DNA of 52,069 nucleotides from Chloroflexota bacterium (GTDB lineage Bacteria; Chloroflexota; Dehalococcoidia; Dehalococcoidales; UBA2162). How positions within the stretch are numbered: the first letter of the stretch is position 1; each line of letters opens with the position of its first letter. This document shows positions 33,385-40,848 of the stretch, piece after piece. The notes under the pieces are model-generated. The model made no database searches. It was not told where the DNA came from and saw only the letters and a program-made list of their open reading frames with translations. Where the stretch lies: positions 1 through 52,069 of the forward strand of contig JACPPV010000028.1 of assembly GCA_016190825.1 (NCBI GenBank), written 5' to 3'. The translations under genes were made by a program, and so were the position numbers.

Positions 33385-35604
33385 TCACGGCGCAGGTTCT
33401 TGTCTGGGCACCGTTGTGCCGGCTTCAGGGGTATGGAGAATCCACAGCCCCGAATCGCGGTCGCTGCCCAGGATGTAGGTTTTGCCATCTGGGTGCTTGA
33501 AGAGATAAACGCCCCAAAAATTCGAGTGGTCAGTTTCATCAATGAAGAAGGCTGTCTCAACAGGCTTCGCCGGGTTGCTGAAATCGACTACGCGGATGCC
33601 GTCCCAGTACCAGGAGATATAGGCACGCCGGCCGTCTACCATGACGTTATGCATAGAGTGGTCACCCGGAGGCACCGGCCGGGCAAAGGCTTCGGGCGTA
33701 GCATACTGGCCAAGTTCCCTGATATTTGCCGGGTCGCTCACGTCCAGGATACGCCCATATCCCCAGCCATCGAAAACATCGGCGTCGATGGTAATCCGGC
33801 TTCCAACCGTCCCAACCGGCGGGAGCGGTGTGGCGGCGGGGGAATCCGGTGGAATGTCCAGTATGGCGAAGGCGGTGAAGCGCGACACAAATACGCCTGG
33901 AATAATGCCTCTATTCGGATCCCCGCCCATCTGCATAAGCTGGCCCGGGGTCTCCACCACGTTAAAGACTACCGCCGCGCCGTAACCTGCGGCGGCTGCG
34001 CTGGTGATTTTCAAATCAAACTGGCAAATGCCGCGCTCAATCAGGGCGATCGTCTTTTCCCCGGCGGCGAGGAGCGCAGGGTCCGGGGGCGGGATGCCCT
34101 CCGCTTCACAGGCAAGCCCGATATAGGTGGCCGGGCCGCTTACTTTCTTTTCGGGTAGTCTATCGATGGGAACGGTGAAGCCAGCCACGATAGCCCGGTA
34201 TTCACCGGAAAAGTTCCCGCTGTCAACGGTAAAAGCAGTGCGCGTGGGTGAAAAATCCTCGTCACCCATAAAAACGAGCCTGCCATCGGCGGTGGGAACG
34301 GCGGCATGGGAGTTGCCTTCGGGGGGCTGGCCGCTCAGAGGGTCGGGGGCAAGATAATCGCTGTCACCTAGAAAGATAGGATTGGACGGATCGGTGATAT
34401 CAAGGATAATTAGCCCGGCATCCCAGTACGAAAGATAGGCAAACGTTTTGCCAGCGCGAGTAGTGTCAGGAAAGTCTTTCGGCAAGACCTGCGCCCAGAC
34501 GTCATGTACAAAGGGAACTGGCATTTCGCCCAGGAAAAGCTGGTCCGTTTGCGGGTCAAACCAGTCTATTGCGCCCAGCGCCGCGATCTCCCTCGGGGCA
34601 GCCGGATTAGTCACCTCAACGATATGAAAGTCACGCTGTCCCCCGTCTTCCACCACCAGAACAAAGACGCGCTCCCCCTGCCGATAGATATACGTATTAT
34701 GTACCTGGAAGTCCAGGAACTGGCCGGCAAGGAGTTGAGGGTTGAGTGGATCAGTCACATCATAAATCCTTATGCCGCTTCCCTCCGGAGGCTGCGGGCT
34801 CCGCTCGCAGGTCTCCACGGAATGGACCAGGATGTCTCCCTCGAAGAATGCCGTTTTGATATGCTCGACTTTTACGTCATTAACGCGGGTGCGCGCCGGG
34901 GATGGAATGAAACGCGCCAACTGCGGGCTTGCCGGGTCAGTGATATCGACAATATAGACTCCGGTACTGTCCAGCTCGCATCGTGGCTGGTCAAAGCTGC
35001 CCAGGTAGGCGTAGCTCCGGCCGCTGGGCGCAGTGTGCGCCCACACATCGGTAATGTGCTCCGGCCCGATGGCAATGTTCAAGTGCCCGACAACCTTCAA
35101 AAGCCCGCTTACCACCGATACATTGACAGTAGCTACCACCGGGGGAGAGAGGGGAGTATGGTCATTATTTACTAGCTGCGCACCAAAGATATGAGCGCCC
35201 GGCAAGACATCCCATACCGCCGTGGCGCCTGGTAATGCCTGATATGTCCCCTGCGGCGTAACCGCCGGTCTCCCCGGCGCTGTAGGAATCTCAACATCCA
35301 GATAATAATGGATATGTCCCTGTCCCAGAACGTTAGCAGCGCCTGGCGGCGTAAGGGCAAAATCGGTCACGTTCACCGAGACGGATACTGTTTCCGCAGG
35401 CAAAGTGGAGTTCTCTGCCGGCGAGACGATAGAAAGGGTGGGCGGCGGTAATATGACGGCCGGGCGAGTGCTGGAGCCGGGGGAAGTTCCTCCTATGATT
35501 GGCGGCGCGCCAGCCGGCTGGGATGGCTTTACACATGCCAGCAGCAAAAAGAGGGCTGCCGCCAGCAACAGGCTAATGCTCCTTACCAGTCTTTTTGTCT
35601 TAAT
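33385..35604 (-). CDS. lipoprotein with DUF4399-like, LVIVD-repeat and PA-type domains
   Basis: From an ATT codon at 35604 the product begins MKTKRLVRS and continues into a perfect lipoprotein signal ending FLLLAC, and GGGGG lies 7 bases upstream. Longer ATG starts (35733, 35682) would bury the signal, and TTG 35622 lacks a ribosome-binding site. After a Pro-rich linker comes a DUF4399-like domain (SIVSPAENSTLPAETVSV ... GQGHIHYYLDVEIPT). Then follow several LVIVD propeller repeats (GVYIVDITDPASPQL, GIRIYDVTDPLNPQL, GLIILDITDPSNPIF, YGRILDVSDPANIREL, GIRVVDFSNPAKPVE). A protease-associated (PA) insert lies between repeats (GICQFDLKITSAAAAGYGAAVVF). It is a cell-surface protein of unknown function, last in an operon that starts at 38310. 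Confidence 0.85.
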   Translation of the reverse strand: MKTKRLVRSISLLLAAALFLLLACVKPSQPAGAPPIIGGTSPGSSTRPAVILPPPTLSIVSPAENSTLPAETVSVSVNVTDFALTPPGAANVLGQGHIHYYLDVEIPTAPGRPAVTPQGTYQALPGATAVWDVLPGAHIFGAQLVNNDHTPLSPPVVATVNVSVVSGLLKVVGHLNIAIGPEHITDVWAHTAPSGRSYAYLGSFDQPRCELDSTGVYIVDITDPASPQLARFIPSPARTRVNDVKVEHIKTAFFEGDILVHSVETCERSPQPPEGSGIRIYDVTDPLNPQLLAGQFLDFQVHNTYIYRQGERVFVLVVEDGGQRDFHIVEVTNPAAPREIAALGAIDWFDPQTDQLFLGEMPVPFVHDVWAQVLPKDFPDTTRAGKTFAYLSYWDAGLIILDITDPSNPIFLGDSDYLAPDPLSGQPPEGNSHAAVPTADGRLVFMGDEDFSPTRTAFTVDSGNFSGEYRAIVAGFTVPIDRLPEKKVSGPATYIGLACEAEGIPPPDPALLAAGEKTIALIERGICQFDLKITSAAAAGYGAAVVFNVVETPGQLMQMGGDPNRGIIPGVFVSRFTAFAILDIPPDSPAATPLPPVGTVGSRITIDADVFDGWGYGRILDVSDPANIRELGQYATPEAFARPVPPGDHSMHNVMVDGRRAYISWYWDGIRVVDFSNPAKPVETAFFIDETDHSNFWGVYLFKHPDGKTYILGSDRDSGLWILHTPEAGTTVPRQEPAP

Positions 35605-35702
35605 CTTTTTACCCCCGGACAAGGTTATTGTTATGTATATGAAGGCACGCAGCCCCTTTGGCAATCCATCCCACAATATCATTCTCCGCACAGGCAGAGA
35701 AT

Positions 35703-35775
35703 CTACTTCCCCAGCCTGGATTCCTGCTCCCATATCGCGGTACGGGACAAGCTTCGCGGGAATGACAGCTCCGGG
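35703..35775. repeat. dispersed repeat copy overlapping the upstream edge of the LVIVD gene
   Basis: CAGCCTGGATTCCTGC, then CGGTACGGGACAAGCTTCGC and GGGAATGACA. ACGGGACAAGCTTCGC matches the copy at 27836-27895. It lies in the 250-base gap between two co-directional minus-strand genes and argues against the longest start of the downstream gene, whose first codons would be repeat-derived. Confidence 0.6.
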
Positions 35776-35852
35776 TTAAGATTGCTTCGTCTGCCGATTT
35801 CGTCGGGATGGCAAGCATGACAAATCATGTGGCACCATTTTCTCCATCTGTA

Positions 35853-36539
35853 TCAGTCTTGCAAAGATACATCGGTCAACACCAGTTCCTGTATTTTCAC
35901 GTCTTCGATCCTGATTCTTCCCAATACGCTGGAACGGTTCACCGTCAAACGTTCCAGGTGCCCATCGGCATCCCCGCCCGGCCCCAGAATGCGCACACGG
36001 TCAAATCTAACATTACTAAAGGATAGGGTACTATCCGCACCGCGTCCCACGAAGGTAACATTGGCTGTTGTTGTATTCAAAGCAAGTTCGTTATCATGAG
36101 CGACCACATTGGTTATATTGGAACTGACGACCGAGGTGTCCACGATCTCCAACCTGCGAGCATCCACCCGGTTGAAGGTAAGGGTGCCGATACGGATGGT
36201 CCCATTGTCAGTATCTGCTGGGTTGCCGTCAATCTCAAAAAGGGGCTCTGCGCCTCCAATTATCAGTGCCCCGTCAAAAATGATCTCCTGTACCGGGTTA
36301 TCGGCTTGCAGCCGGAGGATAAGGGTGTTGGTTGTCTTTGGCTGCATCCCGCGCTGGAGGAGAGTTTCCTTTATCTCGCTAATCCAGCGCTGTGCCTGTG
36401 CATCATACTCATAGGTTATCGCCGTTTCAGCGGGGATTTGTTCGACGCCGCTCAATATGGCATTAGTCTGGCCCGGAGACGCGACAAGGACGGCCAACAA
36501 TGACAGGACGGCCAGACCCTGCTTCCTAAAAGACCGCAC
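35853..36539 (-). CDS. secreted protein of an unrecognised family (paralogue 2)
   Basis: A 228-residue exported protein from GTG 36539 behind AAAGGAGC. Residues 1-27 form a signal peptide. The mature part is beta-strand-rich with repeated hydrophobic alternation: TNTLILRLQADNPVQEIIFD, ALIIGGAEPLFEIDG, GTLTFNRVDARRLEIVDT, NVVAHDNELAL and FDRVRILGPGG, ending in RIRIEDVKIQELVLTDVSLQD. It is clearly homologous to the next gene (36631-37413) along its whole length. The regular strand pattern suggests a beta-helix or stacked-sheet fold. I know no family for it. Confidence 0.8.
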   Translation of the reverse strand: MRSFRKQGLAVLSLLAVLVASPGQTNAILSGVEQIPAETAITYEYDAQAQRWISEIKETLLQRGMQPKTTNTLILRLQADNPVQEIIFDGALIIGGAEPLFEIDGNPADTDNGTIRIGTLTFNRVDARRLEIVDTSVVSSNITNVVAHDNELALNTTTANVTFVGRGADSTLSFSNVRFDRVRILGPGGDADGHLERLTVNRSSVLGRIRIEDVKIQELVLTDVSLQD

Positions 36540-36630
36540 GTTTCGTAGCTCCTTTCGGGCTATGGCCGACGCGCTTTAATGACATCTTCATTCTCTCACA
36601 TTTTTGACCCGCGCTGAGGGAGCAATCCCG

Positions 36631-37413
36631 CTAGCTATCATCAAGCGTCACATCTATCAGGATGAGGTCCTGTATTTCCACATCCCTGACTTCTATCCTC
36701 CCTGCAACACCCGTCCGCCTTATAACCAGTCGTTCTATAAAGGCCTTACCTGAATCAGGACCAAGGATGCGGATGCGGTCTACCCTCATACCTGTTTCAC
36801 GTGGGAAAATTGCGTCTTCTTTCATCAGGTCGTCGGGGGCGTCCCTGTTCTTTACGGCCTGGTCAAGGCGGCTTATGCCGAGACGGAGGACGCTGGACGC
36901 CCCCCGAAGAATGCGGACAACGTTGACTATATCAACATCGATATCAAGCTCGTTGTCATCAGCGACAACGTTTTGCATCGTGATGCGGACCACTTTAGTA
37001 TCGTCAATGTCCAGCTCTTCGGCGTCCACCTTGATAAACTTCAGTTCTCCTATTTTCAGTTTACCAGTTCCGGTGAGGTTATCCTCATGCCCGCGTATCT
37101 CCAGCAGCGGCTCATTTCCTCCGATTATCAGGGTCTCCTCTATCAAGATTTCCTTGATCGGTTCGTCCTCTCTCACGTTGATTATGAGCGTGTTGGATGA
37201 CCTGGGTTTTGATCCGTCCTCGTTAAGGGGTAATGGCACTGAATACGCAGTTTTAACCCAGCGCTCAGCGGCGGCATCGTAATTATAGATTGTAGTTACC
37301 GCTTTGGGCGTCTGGCTCTTGACGTACATGGTGGTCAACGTCGCACTCGGCCCCCCGATCAGCACCGTAACCAGCGCTACCCCTACCAGAACTGTCGGTT
37401 TTAGTCCTAACAT
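36631..37413 (-). CDS. secreted protein of an unrecognised family (paralogue 1)
   Basis: A 260-residue exported protein. ATG 37413 is preferred because GAGGAGG lies just upstream; a codon 18 bases earlier is also in frame. The signal peptide (residues 1-30) is followed by a beta-rich domain sharing with the 35853-36539 protein the blocks NTLIINV, EPIKEILIEETLIIGGNEPL, IGELKFIKVDAEELDIDDTK, NVVADDNELDI, VDRIRILGP and RIEVRDVEIQDLILIDVTLDD. It differs by a 25-residue insert with charged residues before the last block. Both paralogues lie in one operon downstream of the MBL-fold lipoprotein. Function unknown. Confidence 0.8.
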   Translation of the reverse strand: MLGLKPTVLVGVALVTVLIGGPSATLTTMYVKSQTPKAVTTIYNYDAAAERWVKTAYSVPLPLNEDGSKPRSSNTLIINVREDEPIKEILIEETLIIGGNEPLLEIRGHEDNLTGTGKLKIGELKFIKVDAEELDIDDTKVVRITMQNVVADDNELDIDVDIVNVVRILRGASSVLRLGISRLDQAVKNRDAPDDLMKEDAIFPRETGMRVDRIRILGPDSGKAFIERLVIRRTGVAGRIEVRDVEIQDLILIDVTLDDS

Positions 37414-37458
37414 ATCTGTCCTCCTCAGCAACTTTCGGCGGCAATGCCAGCCTCGACG

Positions 37459-38310
37459 CTATTTGGCCAAGGTCATAACCTTGCCGCGCTCAATGCGCAT
37501 TATTTCTACCGTGCCCTTGCCAACCATGTCATTGATGGCCTGCTCCATCTCGTCGACGGTTGTCGCGCCTGCGGGCGGTTGTACACGGTTGTGGTGCGGG
37601 ATTACTTTCTTGAGGTTTGAATTATCAGTGCGAAGCAGCTTCACCATCTGGGCTACGTCTACCGGATCGCGGTCATTGTTCAGCGGCAATATGGCGAGGT
37701 CTGGTTTGAACGCTGAACCCCAGAGTTGCATGTCCATGGTCGCAGCGGTGCTGCCGGCGAAGTACACCGTGTAGCCATCCTCCAGGGTGATAATAAATCC
37801 CGCCGCCGGCCCCCCGTAGGTGTTCTGGCTGGTCGGCTTTGGCAGCCCCGAGCCATGTACGGAATTCACGATACGAATCGTGATACCGTCAAACCGCTGT
37901 CTTCCACCAGGATTGGTCCGTATTACCTGGGCGGCAGGCACACCTTGCTCAATAAACCAGGAACCCAGCTCAAAGCCTCCTCCGATCAGCTTCGCGCCGG
38001 TCTGTTGTGCCAGGGGTATAGCATCATTCGCACCCTCATCTCCATGCCCATTGGTAACCAGTATAATGTCTGCTTTGGTCATTTCCTCTAGCTTCACTAT
38101 CGAGTCGGGGTTCCCGGTAATAAATGGGTTAACGAGTATGACCTTGCCCTGACCGGAGGTAATCCGGAAATGCGACCAGCCAAACCACTCAATAGTGCCA
38201 GGATTCCCCTGTGCCGCCGGTGCCGGCGGCTGGGTAGCGCACGCCGGGGTTAACAGCGCCAGGGATAACGCAAAAATAGTCATTACTATTATTGGCTGTT
38301 TAGCTTTCAT
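37459..38310 (-). CDS. metallo-beta-lactamase-fold lipoprotein (UlaG/UPF0173-like) with eroded metal site
   Basis: A 283-residue protein with a lipoprotein-like signal (lipobox TPAC near residue 24). The UlaG-like MBL fold is recognisable: IEWFGWSHFRITSGQGKVILVNPF, KADIILVTNGHGDEG, GTITIRIVNSVHG-like strand and TVYFAGSTAATMD. Compared with the family's THxHxDH and HAGDT motifs, the first His is Asn, the last His is Glu, and HAGD is FAGS. Only one His and one Asp of the usual ligand set remain. It may therefore be a binding protein or an enzyme with another metal site. It heads a minus-strand operon including the two secreted paralogues and the LVIVD lipoprotein. Confidence 0.85.
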   Translation of the reverse strand: MKAKQPIIVMTIFALSLALLTPACATQPPAPAAQGNPGTIEWFGWSHFRITSGQGKVILVNPFITGNPDSIVKLEEMTKADIILVTNGHGDEGANDAIPLAQQTGAKLIGGGFELGSWFIEQGVPAAQVIRTNPGGRQRFDGITIRIVNSVHGSGLPKPTSQNTYGGPAAGFIITLEDGYTVYFAGSTAATMDMQLWGSAFKPDLAILPLNNDRDPVDVAQMVKLLRTDNSNLKKVIPHHNRVQPPAGATTVDEMEQAINDMVGKGTVEIMRIERGKVMTLAK

Positions 38311-38345
38311 CCGTATTTTTCTCCTTTTTTCCCTCTTCTATTTTA

Positions 38346-38414
38346 ACTCTATAACAAATTTATGAGAACAAGATATCCGTAGCACTACGTAGTCTCATAA
38401 TTGAACCATACGTA
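38346..38414 (-). promoter_or_regulatory. TACGTA-box promoter of the MBL/paralogue operon
   Basis: On the minus strand: TACGTA (38414-38409), 17 bp, TACGTA (38391-38386), 4 bp, TACGGATAT (from 38381), then a -10-like TAGAGT (38351-38346) starting 30 bp after the first base of TACGGA. The same arrangement, box order and spacings occur on the plus strand at 49531-49599. No -35 hexamer is present, so an activator is likely needed. The remaining gap up to rtcB (38415-38590) holds no gene. Confidence 0.7.
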
Positions 38415-38590
38415 ATTTGTGCAAACACCTTGCTATCTTTCTCCGCGGTGGCATCTGACTACAGATTACATTTTCGTTTCAAAACCGCCCCCGGCATCGA
38501 ATTCCCCTTTTTATCGCTCGCCAGCGTTGATAGAATGGGTATGCGATCCTGCCGGCAACATCAACATATCAACGGTACGGAGGTGAGACG

Positions 38591-40048
38591 ATGGCTCTCG
38601 TGCGGTCCCTGGAAAAGGTTGCTGATACGGTCTGGGAGCTGCCCGTCACTTATAAAGACGGCATGAGGGTGCCGGCCCGCATTTTCGCCACAGAGCAGCT
38701 CATCAAGGAGATGGATGAGGCGGTGTTCGACCAGATATCGAACGTCGCCACGCTGCCGGGGATAACAAAATATGCCATGTGTATGCCGGACGGACATTCG
38801 GGATACGGTTTTCCTATCGGCGGAGTGGCTGCCATGGATCTGAAAACGGGGGTCATTTCGCCCGGGGGCATTGGGTTTGATATCAATTGCGGCATGCGCC
38901 TGGTAACCACCAACTTGTCATGGGATGAGGTGAAACCGCATCTCACCCGCCTGGTTGACCGCCTGTACCAGAGAGTTCCTGCCGGAGTCGGCAGCACCGG
39001 CTTTGTGAAGCTAACACGGGATGAGTTTCGCACGGTGATTGAGCAAGGCTCCCGCTGGTGCGTCCGCAATGGGTACGGCAGGCCGGAGGACCTGGAGCTA
39101 ACCGAAGAAAACGGGTGCATCGCTGGCGCGGATGCCGCTGCAGTCAGTGAACAGGCGATTTCCCGAGGCATAAACCAGATCGGAACGCTGGGCTCGGGCA
39201 ACCATTACCTTGAGATCCAGGTTGCCGCGCCGGAAAATGTGTTTGATAGGAAAGTGGCTGGGCAGTTTGGGGTCACCATCCCAAACCAGGTAGTGGTGAT
39301 GTTCCACTGCGGCAGCCGCGGCTTTGGCCACCAGGTAGCTTCCGATAGCCTTCAGATATTCCTGAAGGTGATGGAAAGCAAGTACGGAATAAGGATACTT
39401 GACCGGGAGCTGGCTTCCGCTCCTATTAATTCTCCGGAAGGTCAAAGGTATTTCTCCGCCATGAAATGCGCCCTGAATATGTCATTTGCCAACCGCCAGG
39501 TTATTCTGCATCGCGTCAGGGAGGTCTTTTCGGAGGTTTTTGGCCGCTCGGCTGAAGATCTGGGGATGCATATGGTCTATGATGTTGCCCATAATACCGC
39601 CAAACTGGAGCGCCACCTGGTGAATGGCGAAGAGCGGGAGTTACTTGTCCACCGGAAGGGTGCCACGCGAGCTTTCGGCCCTGGTATGCCCGGGCTACCA
39701 GAGCGTTACCGTGATACCGGGCAGCCGGTGATAATCGGCGGGAGTATGGAGACGGGCTCCTACCTGCTGGTGGGAATCCCGGAAGGAGCGCAGAGTTTTT
39801 ACAGCACGGCGCACGGCAGCGGCCGGACGATGAGCCGTACCAAGGCGCGCAAGCTTTGGCGCGGCCAGACGTTACAGAAAGACATGGAAGCGAGGGGCAT
39901 TTACGTGCGTACTACCTCCTTCTCCGGTCTCGCTGAAGAGGCCGGTGACGCCTACAAGAGCATTGATGAAGTGGTGACGGCTACCGAGTTGGCGGGACTG
40001 AGCCGGCGCGTTGTGCGTTTTATTCCCGTGGGGAATGTTAAAGGATAA
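38591..40048 (+). CDS. rtcB: RtcB-type RNA ligase
   Basis: A 485-residue 3'-phosphate RNA ligase using GTP and Mn(II) to join 2',3'-cyclic-phosphate or 3'-phosphate ends to 5'-OH. Conserved segments include the Cys-containing metal site GGIGFDINCGMRLV, MPDGHSGYGFPIGGVAA, GSGNHYLEIQ, VMFHCGSRGFGHQV and HSRTKA-like STAHGSGRTMSRTKARK, which bears the guanylylated His. Length matches the family. The archease gene follows 58 bp downstream, the usual partner. It repairs or splices RNA in bacteria, often under stress. Confidence 0.97.
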   Translation: MALVRSLEKVADTVWELPVTYKDGMRVPARIFATEQLIKEMDEAVFDQISNVATLPGITKYAMCMPDGHSGYGFPIGGVAAMDLKTGVISPGGIGFDINCGMRLVTTNLSWDEVKPHLTRLVDRLYQRVPAGVGSTGFVKLTRDEFRTVIEQGSRWCVRNGYGRPEDLELTEENGCIAGADAAAVSEQAISRGINQIGTLGSGNHYLEIQVAAPENVFDRKVAGQFGVTIPNQVVVMFHCGSRGFGHQVASDSLQIFLKVMESKYGIRILDRELASAPINSPEGQRYFSAMKCALNMSFANRQVILHRVREVFSEVFGRSAEDLGMHMVYDVAHNTAKLERHLVNGEERELLVHRKGATRAFGPGMPGLPERYRDTGQPVIIGGSMETGSYLLVGIPEGAQSFYSTAHGSGRTMSRTKARKLWRGQTLQKDMEARGIYVRTTSFSGLAEEAGDAYKSIDEVVTATELAGLSRRVVRFIPVGNVKG

Positions 40049-40106
40049 ATGTGATTCAAGCACCAGGTATCAAATATCAAGCCACAAAAGCCGAAGCATG
40101 TAGACA

Positions 40107-40538
40107 ATGACTTACCGTTTTATTGAGGAAGAAGCCACGGCGGATATCGCGTTTGAGGCGCAAGGCCGGGACATCAACGAGCTTTTCCTGAGCGCGGGCG
40201 ATGCAGTAATGAACGTCATGATCGATAATCTCGATGCAATTGAACCCCACGAGACCCGTGTGATTGAGAGCGAAAATGATGCCCTTGACCTTCTCCTTCT
40301 GGAGCTACTGCAAAACCTGATTTACTATAAGGATGCCGAGCAGCTCCTTTTACGGGTAGCCGATGCGCAGGTAAGCCGCCTCGGTGATGGCTGGCATCTA
40401 CGCGCCATCGCCAGGGGAGAGCGCCTTGACCCGGCGCGCCACCTTCAGAGGGTGGACGTCAAAGCGGTTACCCTCCACAATTTCAGAGTTGAGCAATTGA
40501 ACGGCGACTGGCGGGCGCACGTGGTGCTGGACATATGA
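40107..40538 (+). CDS. archease, RtcB activator
   Basis: A 143-residue protein of the archease family, which speeds RtcB guanylylation and allows multiple turnover. It has the N-terminal FIEEEATADIAFEAQGRDINELF with the metal-binding acidic residues, LLLELLQNLIYYKDAEQLLL in the middle, and the terminal VDVKAVTLHNFRVEQ ... WRAHVVLDI ending in the conserved C-terminal Asp-Ile. It is downstream of rtcB on the same strand and most likely co-transcribed. Confidence 0.95.
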   Translation: MTYRFIEEEATADIAFEAQGRDINELFLSAGDAVMNVMIDNLDAIEPHETRVIESENDALDLLLLELLQNLIYYKDAEQLLLRVADAQVSRLGDGWHLRAIARGERLDPARHLQRVDVKAVTLHNFRVEQLNGDWRAHVVLDI

Positions 40539-40693
40539 GGCGGAGACAATCCCCTACCAGTGTTTGAACTAAGCCTGAAGTAATTCGCTCCTCTCCACGT
40601 AATCCGAAGCCCGTCATCCAGCCTGGGGACAACCGAACCTGAACCTTCATGAAAAGCACCCTATCTCGAATTTTCGGCGTTCATCATTACCCC

Positions 40694-40722
40694 GCTATCA
40701 TCCGCCTCGTATGGCGGATAGC
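40694..40722. other. stable hairpin upstream of the giant multicopper oxidase promoter
   Basis: GCTA-(TCA bulge)-TCCGCC, loop TCGTAT, GGCGGA-TAGC. The stem is GC-rich. The plus strand has no T tract after it (an A7 tract follows at 40731), so it is not a standard terminator for archease. It ends 16 bp before the first TACGTA box. It may be an inefficient or Rho-aided terminator, or a regulatory structure. Confidence 0.4.
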
Positions 40723-40738
40723 AATGTCGCAAAAAAAT

Positions 40739-40783
40739 TACGTAGGCTTACGTATATTATGTAAATGATAAATGTCGTAGGAT
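40739..40783 (+). promoter_or_regulatory. TACGTA-box promoter of the giant multicopper oxidase
   Basis: TACGTA (40739-40744), GGCT, TACGTATAT (40749-40757), then a -10-like TAGGAT (40778-40783) starting 29 bp after the first base of the second box. The distal box at 23 bp, present in the two other promoters, is missing. The leader is about 60-70 nt and ends in AGGAGAGGG. The gap 40539-40848 contains nothing else but the hairpin at 40694-40722. Confidence 0.65.
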
Positions 40784-40848
40784 TAGCTATACGCAGGATA
40801 CTGAGCCAAGCCGGAGCTTGCGGTTTTCCCCCAACAGGAGAGGGATAA

